In this document: one piece after another, positions 8,207 to 17,842 of the stretch
Layout: every line of letters begins with the position of its first letter
Position numbering within the stretch: the first letter of the stretch is position 1
DNA from: Altererythrobacter xiamenensis
Lineage (GTDB): Bacteria > Pseudomonadota > Alphaproteobacteria > Sphingomonadales > Sphingomonadaceae
Assembly (NCBI RefSeq): GCF_900177715.1
Contig: NZ_FXWG01000003.1
Location: forward strand, 558,001-622,000
Reading direction: 5' to 3'
Length of the DNA stretch: 64,000 nt
Position numbers and translations under genes: made by a program
Notes under the pieces: model-generated
Databases searched by the model: none
The model's input: the letters and a program-made list of their open reading frames with translations, nothing else
What the model was told of the DNA's origin: nothing

Positions 8207-10183
8207 CTACGCGTCGATCAGATCGCGATCGACGTCGCTTGCGTGGTTCTGGATGAAGTTGAACCGGTGTTCGGGGTTGCGGCCCATCAATTCGTCCACG
8301 AGGCGGGCGACACCGGCGCGATCTTCGAATTCCTGCGGCAGGGTGATGCGGATGAGCGAGCGCGTTTCGGGGTTCATCGTCGTCTCGCGCAATTGTGCGG
8401 GGTTCATTTCGCCCAGACCCTTGAAGCGCGCGACATCGACCTTCTTGCCCTTGAACACCGTTTCTTCCAGCTCTGCGCGATGCGCATCGTCGCGGGCGTA
8501 GCGGCTCTCCTTGCCTGCGGTGAGGCGATAGAGCGGGGGCTGGGCGAGGAACAGGTGCCCCTTGCGCACGACTTCGGGCATTTCCTGGAAGAAGAACGTC
8601 ATCAACAGCGTCGCGATATGCGCGCCATCGACGTCCGCGTCGGTCATGATGATGATGCGATCGTAGCGCAGGTTTTCCGGGTCGCAGTCCTTTCGCGTGC
8701 CGCAACCCATGGCGAGCGTCAGGTCAGCGATTTCCGCATTTGCGCGGATCTTGTCGGCAGTGGCCGAGGCCACGTTGAGGATCTTGCCGCGGATCGGCAG
8801 GATCGCCTGCGTCTTGCGATTGCGGGCCTGCTTGGCGCTGCCGCCTGCCGAATCGCCTTCGACGATAAACAGCTCGGTCTCACCCTCGCCATCGCCCGAA
8901 CAGTCGGTCAGCTTGCCGGGTAAGCGCAGCTTCTTCGCGTTGGTCGCGGTCTTGCGCTTGATCTCGCGTTCCTGCTTGCGCCGGAGCCGCTCGTCCATGC
9001 GCTCCATCACCTGGCCGAGCAGTGCCTTGCCGCGTTCCATATTGCCGGTGAGGAAATGGTCGAAGTGATCGCGGATGGCGTTTTCGACCAGGCGCGCAGC
9101 CTCGGGCGAGGTCAGCCGGTCCTTGGTCTGCGACTGGAACTGCGGATCGCGGATGAAGACGCTGAGCATGACCTCGCCACCGGTCATCACGTCGTCGGCG
9201 GTGATGTCCTTGGCCTTCTTGGTCTGCGTCAGCTCGCCGAAGGCGCGAAGCCCCTTGGTCAGCGCCGCGCGCAGGCCCTGCTCATGCGTGCCGCCATCGG
9301 GGGTCGGCACGGTGTTACAATACCAGCTGGTCGATCCGTCCGAGTAGAGCGGCCAAGCGACCGCCCATTCGACACGACCCTGCTCGTCCGGAAACTCCTG
9401 CGTCCCCGTGAAGGGCTGGGAGGTGACGCATTCACGTTCGCCGATCTGTTCGGCGAGGTGATCGGCAAGGCCGCCGGGAAACTTGAAGGTCGCTTCCTCG
9501 GGCACATCCTCGCTGGCGAGCGAAGGCGCGCATTTCCAGCGGATCTCGACCCCTGCGAACAGGTAAGCCTTGGAGCGGGCGAGCTTGAACAGGCGGGCCG
9601 GTTTGAACTGCCGATCGCTGAATATCTCGGTATCGGGCGTGAAGGTGACGGTGGTGCCGCGCCGGTTCGGGGTCGGGCCAAGCTCCTCGATCGGCCCGAG
9701 CGTCTGACCCTTGGAAAACTCCTGCGCATAAAGCTGCCGGTCGCGCGCGACCTCGACGCGGGTATGCTCGGACAGCGCATTGACGACGCTGACGCCGACG
9801 CCGTGGAGGCCGCCCGAGGTGGCGTAGGCCTTGCCCGAGAACTTGCCGCCCGAGTGCAGTGTCGAAAGGATCACCTCGAGCGTCGATTTGCCCGGAAACT
9901 TGGGATGTTCGTCGACCGGAATACCGCGCCCGTTGTCGGCAATGGAAAGCCGGTTTCCTTCTTCCAGCTTCACCTCGATCCGGCTTGCATGACCTGCGAC
10001 GGCTTCGTCCATCGCGTTGTCCAGCACTTCGGCAGCGAGATGGTGCAGGGCGCGGTCATCGGTTCCGCCGATATACATGCCGGGGCGGCGGCGGACGGGC
10101 TCGAGCCCCTCCAGCACCTCGATAGAGGAGGAGTCGTAATCGCCGCTGGAAGCAGGCGTGCCATCAAACAGGTCTTCGGACAT
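8207..10183 (-). CDS. parE: DNA topoisomerase IV subunit B
   Basis: 658 residues. The GHKL ATPase domain contains EVLDNAMDEAVAG (~52), DNGRGIPVD (~83) and SGGLHGVGVSVVNALS (~120). The TOPRIM domain contains LFIVEGDSAGGSA (~440) and the metal-binding DADVDGAHI (~520). RLPGKLTDCS before the TOPRIM domain is the ParE rather than GyrB version, and the length lacks the GyrB insertion. With ParC, encoded elsewhere, it decatenates daughter chromosomes. It is convergent with the hydrolase-OsmC gene, 10 bp apart. Confidence 0.95.
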   Translation of the reverse strand: MSEDLFDGTPASSGDYDSSSIEVLEGLEPVRRRPGMYIGGTDDRALHHLAAEVLDNAMDEAVAGHASRIEVKLEEGNRLSIADNGRGIPVDEHPKFPGKSTLEVILSTLHSGGKFSGKAYATSGGLHGVGVSVVNALSEHTRVEVARDRQLYAQEFSKGQTLGPIEELGPTPNRRGTTVTFTPDTEIFSDRQFKPARLFKLARSKAYLFAGVEIRWKCAPSLASEDVPEEATFKFPGGLADHLAEQIGERECVTSQPFTGTQEFPDEQGRVEWAVAWPLYSDGSTSWYCNTVPTPDGGTHEQGLRAALTKGLRAFGELTQTKKAKDITADDVMTGGEVMLSVFIRDPQFQSQTKDRLTSPEAARLVENAIRDHFDHFLTGNMERGKALLGQVMERMDERLRRKQEREIKRKTATNAKKLRLPGKLTDCSGDGEGETELFIVEGDSAGGSAKQARNRKTQAILPIRGKILNVASATADKIRANAEIADLTLAMGCGTRKDCDPENLRYDRIIIMTDADVDGAHIATLLMTFFFQEMPEVVRKGHLFLAQPPLYRLTAGKESRYARDDAHRAELEETVFKGKKVDVARFKGLGEMNPAQLRETTMNPETRSLIRITLPQEFEDRAGVARLVDELMGRNPEHRFNFIQNHASDVDRDLIDA

Positions 10184-10240
10184 AGATCGAGCTATATGCC
10201 CTGCGTCTGTGCCCCCACAAGCGGGGCGCGCAGGTTATCT

Positions 10241-11407
10241 TCAGTCGCTGAAGCTGGTGGGTGCGTTAGCCACCACCGAAACTTCACCATTGCGAACCTC
10301 GCGAACTTCCCATGCGCGCTGGATCACGCCATTGCGGTTGAAGCGGAAGGCGCCGTCCACCCCCAGAAAGCCGCCATCGCTGTAGAGAATCCTCTTGGGA
10401 AAACGGTCACCCACGCGCCAGTCGCGCGCCACGCGCAGGGTCATCAGTACCGCGTCATAACCAAGCGTCGAAATCCGGTGCGGCGAGCCGCCGAAGCGAT
10501 CCTGGTAGCTGTCGCGATAGCGCCGGAAGCGATTGTCGGAGACGGCAGAGAACAGTGCTCCGCGAAGCGCGGCGGCGCGGGTCACGGCGCTTTCGCCGCT
10601 CCACAGCTCGGTCCCGAGGATTTGCGTCCCCGCACCGTCGCCCGACTTGATCTCGCCCGCTGCCTGGGTCGCAAGCCGCGCCCCGTCGGCGATCAGGACG
10701 GTATCGTAGCCACCACGCGCCCTGAGGCGCTGTGCAGCGCTGACGATCGAGGTGTTGCCGCGCGCATAGTTTTCAGACGTAGCAAGTGAGCCGCCATATT
10801 CGCGCAGGGCATTTGTCAGGGCGCTCTCTGCACGCTGGCCATAATCGCCGGACGGCAGGAGCACTGCGAAATTGTTCGATCCGCGTTGACGGGCATAGGC
10901 TACGCTGCGCTCGATCGACTGCTCAGGGATGTGCCCCATCACGAAGACATCTTCGCTGGCGACACTGGTGTCGTTCGAGAAGGAAATGAGCGGCACGTTG
11001 TTGGGTGCTGCGACCGAGGAAACCTGCTGGACATTGTCGGCAAGCAGCGGGCCCAGAATCAGCCGGTTGCCATCGGCAACAGCCTTTTCGGCCGCGCTGC
11101 GTGCACCCTGTGTGGTGTCATAGGTGGTGATACGCAGGTTGCTCGCATTGGTATCGAGCAGCGCCATGGTCGTCGCATTGGCAATCGATTGGCCGACGCT
11201 CCCATTGGTGCCCGACATCGGAACGAGCAGAGCGATGCGATGACGCGTCTCGTCGGTCGGAAGTGCGGTGGCACTGGGTTCCGTCGTCGGTCCGGTGACC
11301 GGTCCGGTCGTATCGGGCCCCGTCTTGGGGATGATCTGACACGCCCCCAGCAGCATGGCAGTACCAGCCACCATCCAGTTGCGACGATTGAACAAATTCC
11401 GCTTCAT
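10241..11407 (-). CDS. Penicillin-binding protein activator-type lipoprotein (LpoA-like)
   Basis: 388 residues. The N-terminus has a basic stretch (KRNLFNRRNW), a hydrophobic helix and a lipobox ending LLGAC (~Cys23), so it is a predicted lipoprotein. A low-complexity Thr/Pro linker follows (TGPDTTGPVTGPTTEP), then a periplasmic-binding-protein type I fold (RIALLVPMSGTNGSVGQSI, LILGPLLADNVQQVS). This matches the alphaproteobacterial PBP-activator family related to the C-terminal half of LpoA. It is divergent from rsmI with start codons practically abutting; the same pairing is common in alphaproteobacteria. Confidence 0.85.
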   Translation of the reverse strand: MKRNLFNRRNWMVAGTAMLLGACQIIPKTGPDTTGPVTGPTTEPSATALPTDETRHRIALLVPMSGTNGSVGQSIANATTMALLDTNASNLRITTYDTTQGARSAAEKAVADGNRLILGPLLADNVQQVSSVAAPNNVPLISFSNDTSVASEDVFVMGHIPEQSIERSVAYARQRGSNNFAVLLPSGDYGQRAESALTNALREYGGSLATSENYARGNTSIVSAAQRLRARGGYDTVLIADGARLATQAAGEIKSGDGAGTQILGTELWSGESAVTRAAALRGALFSAVSDNRFRRYRDSYQDRFGGSPHRISTLGYDAVLMTLRVARDWRVGDRFPKRILYSDGGFLGVDGAFRFNRNGVIQRAWEVREVRNGEVSVVANAPTSFSD

Positions 11408-11420
11408 GCTTGCCGACCCT

Positions 11421-12305
11421 ATGCTGCTCGATCAAAAGGGAGGGGTGCAAAACACCACCAACTCTGAATCAAGCGTGTCTGAACCTCTCGAACCCGGGCT
11501 CTATATCGTTGCAACGCCGATTGGCAATCTCGGCGATGTAACGATGCGTGCTGTCGACGTGTTGAGCCGATGCGATGCAATTGCCTGCGAAGACACGCGC
11601 GTTACGGGCAAATTATTGAAGCATCTGGGGCTGTCGAAGCCGCTCTGGCGCTATGACGATCACGCCGGCGAGAACGACCGGGCAAGGCTTGTCGTGGCGA
11701 TGCAAGAACAGGCCGTGGTGCTGGTGAGCGATGCGGGGACTCCGCTGGTGTCCGACCCGGGTTACCGGCTCGTCCGCGATGCAAGGGCTGCCGGTGTTTC
11801 GGTGACAAGCCTGCCCGGCGCTTGCGCTGCCATTGCGGGGCTGACGCTCTCGGGACTGCCTAACGATCGGTTCCTTTTCGCAGGGTTCCTGCCGGTCAAG
11901 GACAAGGCGCGGCGCGACATGCTGGAGGAACTGGCGGGCATCGACGCCACGCTGGTCTTCTACGAGACCGGGCCGCGCCTGGTGAAATCGCTGGAGACCA
12001 TGGCGGAAATCTGGCCGTACCGTGAAGTGGCCGTGGCACGCGAGCTCACCAAGCTGCACGAGGAGTGCCGGACAGGGGCCGCCGGTGAACTTGCCGCGCA
12101 TTATGGCGAGCGTCCGCCCAAGGGAGAGATCGTCCTTCTTGTGGGACCGCCAGCCGAAGAAGCAGGCGAGATCGATGCCGAGGCCTTGCTGCGCCAGGCG
12201 CTCGAAACGCTCAAGCCATCGCAGGCGGTCGCGCAAGTTGCCAAGGCAACCGGACGTGATCGCAAGGAGCTCTACACGCTGGCGATGGAAATCAAGGCGG
12301 AATGA
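11421..12305 (+). CDS. rsmI: 16S rRNA (cytidine-1402-2'-O)-methyltransferase
   Basis: About 294 residues. The SAM-dependent tetrapyrrole-methylase fold is clear: LYIVATPIGNLGDVTMRA (~30), CEDTRVTGKLL (~57), SDAGTPLVSDPG (~100) and ARELTKLHEE (~202). RsmI methylates C1402 of 16S rRNA in the decoding centre. The start is uncertain: ATG 11421, ATG 11406 (which overlaps the divergent start) and GTG 11475 are in frame, and none has a clean ribosome-binding site. The stop overlaps the next gene as ATGA. Confidence 0.92.
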   Translation: MLLDQKGGVQNTTNSESSVSEPLEPGLYIVATPIGNLGDVTMRAVDVLSRCDAIACEDTRVTGKLLKHLGLSKPLWRYDDHAGENDRARLVVAMQEQAVVLVSDAGTPLVSDPGYRLVRDARAAGVSVTSLPGACAAIAGLTLSGLPNDRFLFAGFLPVKDKARRDMLEELAGIDATLVFYETGPRLVKSLETMAEIWPYREVAVARELTKLHEECRTGAAGELAAHYGERPPKGEIVLLVGPPAEEAGEIDAEALLRQALETLKPSQAVAQVAKATGRDRKELYTLAMEIKAE

Positions 12306-12652
12306 AGCGGCAGCAGGCCGAAAGGCAGGGCCGGGAAAGCGAGCGCTGGGCGGCCACGTGGCTGCGCCTCAAGGGCGGGCAGGTCCTCGCAGAGCGGGTG
12401 AAGACGCCGCGCGGAGAGATCGACCTTATCGCGCGTAAACGCGGTCTCGTCGCGTTCATCGAAGTGAAGTGGCGCAAGAGGCGCGAAGAACTCGACCATG
12501 CGATAGACGCTTACCGCTTGCGAAGGGTGGCCGCCGCGGTGGAATGCGTCGCGCATGAATATGCTGGGGCGGGGGAAGATATCCGTGTCGACGTGATCCT
12601 CCTTGCGCCGGGCGCAATCCCTCGCCACATCGTCAACGCCTGGCAGCCATGA
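12302..12652 (+). CDS. YraN family (UPF0102) putative endonuclease
   Basis: 116 residues starting at the ATGA overlap with rsmI. The fold is of the Holliday-resolvase-like / restriction-endonuclease type, with GRESERWAATWLRLKG at the start, then EIDLIARKRGLVAFIEVKWRK containing the D-(E)-x-K type core. The molecular function of YraN is not established. The position immediately after rsmI is typical. Confidence 0.9.
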   Translation: MKRQQAERQGRESERWAATWLRLKGGQVLAERVKTPRGEIDLIARKRGLVAFIEVKWRKRREELDHAIDAYRLRRVAAAVECVAHEYAGAGEDIRVDVILLAPGAIPRHIVNAWQP

Positions 12653-12662
12653 GGATAACACT

Positions 12663-13628
12663 ATGAGCCTGCGTATCGCCGTCCAGATGGACCCGATCGA
12701 GAACATCAATATCGCGGGCGATTCCTCTTTCGCACTGATGCTGGCCGCGCAGGAGCGAGGGTATTCGGTCTACGAGTATCACGTGGAGAGCCTGTCGCTG
12801 GATTCCGAGGATCGCCTCTATGCGCAGTGCTATCCGGTAACGGTCCAGCGGGTCGAGGGTGATCACTTTACCAAGGGTGAGGCGCAGCGGCTCGACCTCG
12901 GGCGCGATATCGATGTCGTGCTGATGCGGCAGGACCCGCCGTTTCACATGGGTTATATCACCGCGACGCATTTGCTCGAGCGGATCCAGAACGAAACGCT
13001 GGTGGTCAATGATCCCGTCCATGTCCGCAATGCGCCTGAAAAGGTCATGGTGCTCAATTACCGGCGCTTCATGCCGCCGACGCTGGTCACGCGCTCGGTC
13101 GATGAGGCGCGGCGGTTCATGGAAGAGCATGGCGCAATCGTGATGAAACCGATCCACGGGAACGGCGGCAAGGCGATCTTCCGCATTCCGGCGGACGGCG
13201 ACAATCTGACCGCGCTGTTCGAAGTCTTCAACCAGACCTGGCCCGAGCCGCACATGCTGCAGCCTTTCCTTCCCGAGGTGGCCAAGGGCGACAAGCGCAT
13301 CGTCCTGGTCGATGGCGAGATCGCAGGCGCGATCAACCGTATTCCCGGCAAGGGCGAGTTCCGCTCGAACCTTGCCATGGGCGGCAGCGCGGAGGCGACC
13401 GAGCTGACCGATCGCGAGCGTGAGATCTGCGAGGCGATGGGGCCCGACCTCAAGCGTCTCGGCCTGACCTTCGTCGGGATTGACGTGATCGGCGGGAAAT
13501 ATCTCACGGAGATCAATGTCACGTCGCCGACCGGCATCGTCGCAATCGACCGGTTCAACGGGACCGATACGGCTGCGATGATCTGGGACGCGATCGAGCG
13601 CCGCCACGCGGCGCTGGCAGAAAGCTAA
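12663..13628 (+). CDS. gshB: Glutathione synthetase
   Basis: 321 residues from ATG 12663; the frame is open upstream to 12603 but MSLRIAVQMDPIENI is the canonical N-terminus. ATP-grasp features are present: MRQDPPFHMGYIT (~80), VMKPIHGNGGKAIFRI (~158), QPFLPEVAKGDKRIVLVDGEI (~200) and TEINVTSPTGI near the end. It joins gamma-glutamylcysteine and glycine to make glutathione. It is the last gene of the rsmI-yraN-gshB run, 10 bp after yraN, and its stop overlaps the convergent xerC stop by 4 bp. Confidence 0.96.
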   Translation: MSLRIAVQMDPIENINIAGDSSFALMLAAQERGYSVYEYHVESLSLDSEDRLYAQCYPVTVQRVEGDHFTKGEAQRLDLGRDIDVVLMRQDPPFHMGYITATHLLERIQNETLVVNDPVHVRNAPEKVMVLNYRRFMPPTLVTRSVDEARRFMEEHGAIVMKPIHGNGGKAIFRIPADGDNLTALFEVFNQTWPEPHMLQPFLPEVAKGDKRIVLVDGEIAGAINRIPGKGEFRSNLAMGGSAEATELTDREREICEAMGPDLKRLGLTFVGIDVIGGKYLTEINVTSPTGIVAIDRFNGTDTAAMIWDAIERRHAALAES

Positions 13629-14539
13629 CCTTTCTCGCGCGTGCCTTTACCGGCTCGGGGATGCGCATTGCGGTAATTGTCGAGCATCGTTGCGGCATCG
13701 ACCTTCGTATAGATCTGGGTCGAGCCGAGCGAGGCGTGGCCGAGCAGCTCCTGCAAGCTCCTGAGGTCGGCGCCCGCACCCAGCAGATGCGTCGCGAAAC
13801 TATGCCGCAAAGCGTGTGGTGTGGCGGTTTCCGGCAGGCCGAGCGCGATCCGCGCGCGCGCCATTGCCCGCTGCACCATTGCCTGGCTCAACGGACCGCC
13901 CTTGACCCCGCGAAAGAGCGCTTTGTCTGGAGAGAGCGGCCAGGGGCATCTGCGCGTGTAGTCCTCAACCGCCGCGCGCGTGATCGGAAGCGTGGGGACC
14001 ATCCGTTGCTTGTTGCCCTTGCCGGTCACCTGCAGCACCTCGGCGAGAGGCGCGTCCTTGCCCTTGAGCGAGAGTGCTTCGGCTATGCGTAGGCCGGAAC
14101 CATACATTAGCAGCAGCACGGCACGGTCGCGTGCGCCAACCCAGTCCTCGTTGGCGGTTCCGGCGACGAGATCTGCGATATTGACTGCATCGTCGGGCGT
14201 CACCGGGCGGGGCAGCCCTTTCTTGAGCCGCGGCCCGCGAAGGCGCGGGGCGGAAGCCTCGGTCTCACCCGCCTGCTCGCGGGCAAATTTGACGAAAGCC
14301 TTGAGCGCCGAGAGTTCGCGGGCGGCGCTCGCATTGCCGATGCCGGATTGGCGGCGGTCAGCGAGGTGGCGGCGCAGGTCGGGGCCTTCGATGCGTGAGA
14401 CGGACGCCCAATCGCCGAGGTCACGTGCCTTGAGCAGGCGGTCGGCGCTGGCGAGGTAGGCGCGCACCGTATGCTCGCTTCGTCTGCGGGCATTGGCGAG
14501 GTGATCGCGCCACGCTTCGAGGAGATCAGCCGCGCTCAT
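13625..14539 (-). CDS. xerC: Tyrosine recombinase XerC
   Basis: 304 residues. The N-terminal SAM-like DNA-binding domain occupies ~1-100. The full catalytic set is visible: Arg151 (GSGLRIAEAL), Lys174 (TGKGNKQR), His242 and Arg245 (HALRHSFAT), His268 (LLGHASL) and the nucleophile Tyr277 (STQIYTKV). It resolves chromosome dimers at dif with XerD. It overlaps hemW by 4 bp (ATGA), so the two are co-transcribed. Housekeeping length and context argue against a phage integrase. Confidence 0.9.
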   Translation of the reverse strand: MSAADLLEAWRDHLANARRRSEHTVRAYLASADRLLKARDLGDWASVSRIEGPDLRRHLADRRQSGIGNASAARELSALKAFVKFAREQAGETEASAPRLRGPRLKKGLPRPVTPDDAVNIADLVAGTANEDWVGARDRAVLLLMYGSGLRIAEALSLKGKDAPLAEVLQVTGKGNKQRMVPTLPITRAAVEDYTRRCPWPLSPDKALFRGVKGGPLSQAMVQRAMARARIALGLPETATPHALRHSFATHLLGAGADLRSLQELLGHASLGSTQIYTKVDAATMLDNYRNAHPRAGKGTREKG

Positions 14540-15687
14540 GCCGAGACAAGCTCGTCGGCAACCAGATCGCCCAGCAGGGCGTCGAGCAAGGGCATGCCTT
14601 CGCGGGTCAGGCCGATGCGCTCACCCTCACGCCAGACGAGGCCGAGGTTCTGGTGCAATTCGAGCTTCGCGGTATCGATCAAATTGCTGCTGGCAATGCC
14701 GAAGCGCTGCTCGATCCGAGCGAGGTCGATCCCCTCGACCAGCCGAAGACCGACCAGCAACGCCTCGGAGGCTTGCTCGGTCAGCGATAGTGCGCGCTCT
14801 TCCGCGATCCCGTGCTGCGACTTCGCGACCGCCGCGAGGAAATTCTCCGGTTTGCGGTGGCGCGTTGTCGCCATGCCGCAACGCCTGCCATGCGCGCCGG
14901 GGCCGATCCCGCAATAGTCCTCGTAACGCCAGTAGGTGAGATTGTGGCGGCTTTCCTCGCCCGGTTTGGCGTAGTTCGAGATTTCGTAGGGCGGCAAGCC
15001 CGCCGCCGCGGTCATGGCCTGCGTCAACGCATAGAGATCGGCCGCCGGATCATCGTCGAGCGGGGTGAACTTGCCGGTCCGCACATCGCTCGCAAACCGC
15101 GTGCTCGGCTCGATCGTCAATTGGTAGAGCGAGAGGTGGCCGGTGCCGTAGGCGAGTGCACGCTGAAGCTCTTCAGTCCATTGCGCTTCGGTTTGGCCGG
15201 GACGCGCATAAATCAGGTCGAAACTGACGCGATCGAACGCCTTCTGCGCCGTTTCCAGCGCTTTCTGCCCCTCTTCTGAGGAGTGCAGGCGGCCGAGAAA
15301 TTGCAGCACATCGTCATCGAAGGACTGAATGCCGAGGGACATCCGGTTGACCCCGGCGCTAGCGAGCGACGTGAAATTGTTTGCTTCTACCGAGGACGGG
15401 TTGGCTTCCAGCGTGATCTCGATTTCCGGCTCGAAGCCCCACAGTTTCTCAGCCTCCGCCAGCAGTGCTCCAACGAGCGCGGGGGGCATCAGCGAAGGCG
15501 TGCCGCCGCCGAAAAAGATCGAGTGCAGTTTCTCGCCGCCTGCCAATTCCGCCTCGTGCCGCGTGTCGGCCAGAAGCGCCTCATGCCAAGCTTCCATCTC
15601 GACCGTCTCGCGGACATGGCTGTTGAAGTCGCAATAGGGGCATTTCTTCGCGCAGAAGGGCCAATGGATGTAGAGAGCGCGTGCCAC
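14536..15687 (-). CDS. hemW: Radical SAM haem chaperone HemW
   Basis: 383 residues. The radical-SAM cluster is Cys12, Cys16 and Cys19 in FCAKKCPYC; the next cysteine typical of HemN-like proteins is absent, consistent with HemW rather than coproporphyrinogen oxidase. Other blocks are IFFGGGTPSLM (~59), ITLEANPSSVE (~92), RMSLGIQSFDDDVL (~114) and DLIYARPGQTEAQW (~156). HemW binds haem and donates it to respiratory enzymes. The first gene of a pair with xerC. Confidence 0.9.
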   Translation of the reverse strand: MARALYIHWPFCAKKCPYCDFNSHVRETVEMEAWHEALLADTRHEAELAGGEKLHSIFFGGGTPSLMPPALVGALLAEAEKLWGFEPEIEITLEANPSSVEANNFTSLASAGVNRMSLGIQSFDDDVLQFLGRLHSSEEGQKALETAQKAFDRVSFDLIYARPGQTEAQWTEELQRALAYGTGHLSLYQLTIEPSTRFASDVRTGKFTPLDDDPAADLYALTQAMTAAAGLPPYEISNYAKPGEESRHNLTYWRYEDYCGIGPGAHGRRCGMATTRHRKPENFLAAVAKSQHGIAEERALSLTEQASEALLVGLRLVEGIDLARIEQRFGIASSNLIDTAKLELHQNLGLVWREGERIGLTREGMPLLDALLGDLVADELVSA

Positions 15688-15875
15688 GGTGGCGCGATCC
15701 TATGCTCTTTTTCGGGCCGGATTGCCAATCGTCATTGTCGAAAAACCCCACTCGTCCCAAATGTGTAACAGCCTGCGGCACCTGACCACCGTTTGGTAGC
15801 AAGTGGGTTTGACGCGGCCGCCGTTAACCTCTTTTCTAAGTTCGACGAAAGCCTTTCGGGATCAAGGGTAGGGTC

Positions 15876-16403
15876 ATGAAAACGGGTCGAATACTGGCGC
15901 TCATGGGCGCATGCGCGGCTATTGCAGCCACGCCGAATATCTCTGCGCGCGATAACGCGCCCCGCAACAGCTTTGCGGCAGAATTGCTCGATGCGCACAA
16001 TCTGGAGCGAGATCGCTTCGGCGCGCCGCGTGTTGCCTGGAGCGACAAGCTGGCGCGCGAGGCTCATGAATGGGCGCAACAGCTCGCACGGGAAGGCCGG
16101 ATGCGCCATTCCACGCAAGCCGACCGGGGAGGCGCGGGTGAAAACCTCTGGATGGGGTCGGCCGGCAACTACTCGGCGAGCTTCATGGTCGAGGCTTTCG
16201 CAGCGGAAAAGCGCCACTTCAAACCGGGCAAGTTCCCGCACATATCGCGCACGGGCAACTGGCGTGACGTGGGCCACTACACGCAGGTTGTCTGGCACGA
16301 CACGCGTCAGATCGGCTGCGCGGTTGTCCGCAACCAGCGCGATGATTTCCTTGTCTGTCGTTATTGGCCGGCCGGCAATACCTACGGCCACGAGATCCGC
16401 TGA
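15876..16403 (+). CDS. Secreted CAP-domain (SCP/PR-1-like) protein
   Basis: 175 residues with an N-terminal signal peptide (KTGRILALMGACAAIAATPNISA). The CAP fold shows LLDAHNLERDRFGAPRVAWSDKLAREAHEWA, then GGAGENLW, then NWRDVGHYTQVVWHDTRQIGCAVV and a C-terminal CRYWPAGN; the two His-Glu pairs that form the CAP cavity are present. Two cysteines (IGCA, LVCRYW) could form a disulfide. Function of bacterial CAP proteins is mostly unknown. It faces away from hemW and ends 3 bp before the convergent rdgB stop, so it interrupts the otherwise co-directional rph-rdgB-hemW-xerC group. Confidence 0.88.
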   Translation: MKTGRILALMGACAAIAATPNISARDNAPRNSFAAELLDAHNLERDRFGAPRVAWSDKLAREAHEWAQQLAREGRMRHSTQADRGGAGENLWMGSAGNYSASFMVEAFAAEKRHFKPGKFPHISRTGNWRDVGHYTQVVWHDTRQIGCAVVRNQRDDFLVCRYWPAGNTYGHEIR

Positions 16404-16406
16404 GAG

Positions 16407-17036
16407 CTAGGTCCCGAACTGTTCGGCGGTCAGCTTTGCAAAGGCATCGGCGCGGTGGCTGATGCCGTGCTTTTCTGCCGGATCGATCTCGGCAAAGGTC
16501 TGCTCGCGGCCTTGAGGCACGAATACCGGATCATAGCCGAAGCCAAGGGTTCCGCGTGGTGGCCAGGTTAGCGAACCCGCGCATTTACCTTCGTAAACTT
16601 CGTATTCGCCATTGGGCCAGGCCAACGCCAGCACGCAATGGAAGGCGGCCGAGCGATCGACATCGGTGCCGAGTTGCTGGAGCATCCCCTCGACCTTGCC
16701 CATGGCCATATACCAGTCGCGGCCCGGATCGCCTTCGAACCACTGCCGCTCGGCCCAGTCTGCGGTATAGACGCCCGGCCTGCCATCGAGCGCATCGACC
16801 GACAGCCCGCTATCGTCGGCGAGCGCGGCGAGACCCGAAGCCTCGGCCGCCGCGCGCGCCTTGATTAGTGCGTTCTCGACGAAGGTCTTTCCTGTCTCGG
16901 CGGGCTCCGGCAGGCCCAGAGACCCTGCCGAAATGCACTTCACGCCATATGGCTCGAGCAGCGCCGAAATCTCTTTCAGCTTGCCCTCGTTATGCGTCGC
17001 GATGACGAGGCTGCCCGAACCGAGACGTCTTGTCAT
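16407..17036 (-). CDS. rdgB: Non-canonical purine NTP pyrophosphatase (RdgB/HAM1)
   Basis: 209 residues from ATG 17036, which overlaps the rph stop as ATGA. The frame is open to 17075 inside rph. The family signature is complete: [63 protein letters not shown] and [13 protein letters not shown], with [10 protein letters not shown] near the end. It hydrolyses dITP and XTP to keep damaged purines out of nucleic acids. Translationally coupled to rph. Confidence 0.95.
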   Translation of the reverse strand: MTRRLGSGSLVIATHNEGKLKEISALLEPYGVKCISAGSLGLPEPAETGKTFVENALIKARAAAEASGLAALADDSGLSVDALDGRPGVYTADWAERQWFEGDPGRDWYMAMGKVEGMLQQLGTDVDRSAAFHCVLALAWPNGEYEVYEGKCAGSLTWPPRGTLGFGYDPVFVPQGREQTFAEIDPAEKHGISHRADAFAKLTAEQFGT

Positions 17037-17746
17037 TTTACGGCGTCCCGCTGCGCTGCGAAGATTTCGTCGCAACCGATGCGTGCCAGGCGCAGAAGGC
17101 GAAGCAGGCCTTCTTCGTCATAGGTCGCGCCTTCGGCGGTGGCTTGTACTTCCGCAATCTGACCGCCTTCGATCAGCACGAAGTTCGCGTCCGCTTCAGC
17201 CGAGGAGTCCTCAGGGTAATCGAGGTCGAGCACCGGCGTGCCTTCGAAAATACCGCAGCTGATCGCCGCGACCTGGCCGGTGATTGGGTCTTCGGTCAGA
17301 GATCCGGCTTCGATCAGTCCGTTGACCGCGAGCCGCAGAGCTACCCAGGCGCCGGAGATCGACGCCGTGCGCGTGCCGCCGTCGGCCTGAATGACGTCGC
17401 AATCGAGCGTGATCTGACGCTCGCCCAGCTTCTTGAGGTCGACGACTGCGCGCAAACTGCGCCCGATCAAGCGCTGGATTTCCTGCGTCCGGCCCGACTG
17501 CTTGCCGCGTGCGGCTTCGCGTGAGCTACGCGTGTGAGTCGAGCGCGGGAGCATCGAATACTCACCCGTGACCCAGCCTTCACCCTTGCCGCGCAGCCAC
17601 GGCGGAATGCGTTCTTCGATGCTGGCAGTGCACAGCACCCGCGTATCGCCGAAGCTGACGAGGCATGATCCCTCGGCATGTTTGGTGAAGCCGGTTTCGA
17701 TAGTGATGGCGCGCATTTCATCGGGCGCGCGTCCTGAAGGTCGCAT
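17033..17746 (-). CDS. rph: Ribonuclease PH
   Basis: 237 residues. N-terminal [26 protein letters not shown], then [41 protein letters not shown] and [16 protein letters not shown] blocks are canonical. It is a phosphorolytic 3'-5' exoribonuclease that trims tRNA 3' ends. AAGGA lies 8 bases before the ATG. Divergent from hrcA with a 96-bp gap, the usual alphaproteobacterial arrangement. Confidence 0.96.
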   Translation of the reverse strand: MRPSGRAPDEMRAITIETGFTKHAEGSCLVSFGDTRVLCTASIEERIPPWLRGKGEGWVTGEYSMLPRSTHTRSSREAARGKQSGRTQEIQRLIGRSLRAVVDLKKLGERQITLDCDVIQADGGTRTASISGAWVALRLAVNGLIEAGSLTEDPITGQVAAISCGIFEGTPVLDLDYPEDSSAEADANFVLIEGGQIAEVQATAEGATYDEEGLLRLLRLARIGCDEIFAAQRDAVK

Positions 17747-17807
17747 GAAATATCCTTGTACGATTCGCTTGGGCGCGGTTTGGCCGTGTAAGGCCTTGCC
17801 CGCAAGG

Positions 17808-17835
17808 CTTGAGGCTGGATGAGCAGTCGCTAGAT
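17808..17835 (+). promoter_or_regulatory. Candidate RpoH (sigma-32) promoter of hrcA-grpE
   Basis: CTTGAG at 17808-17813, a 16-base spacer, then CTAGAT at 17830-17835. The same architecture and spacing occur before dnaK (CTTGTG-16-CTATAT). The predicted start of transcription would fall within a few bases of the hrcA ATG at 17843, so the mRNA would be nearly leaderless. The -10 element is one base off the dnaK one. Confidence 0.35.
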
Positions 17836-17842
17836 AGAGATC

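Noticed and set aside
15732..16391. Minus-strand frame of 219 codons
   Set aside because: Antisense shadow of the CAP-domain gene, which has a signal peptide and intact CAP motifs.
17747..17842. CIRCE operator for HrcA
   Set aside because: I looked for TTAGCACTC-N9-GAGTGCTAA before hrcA, grpE and dnaK and found no match.
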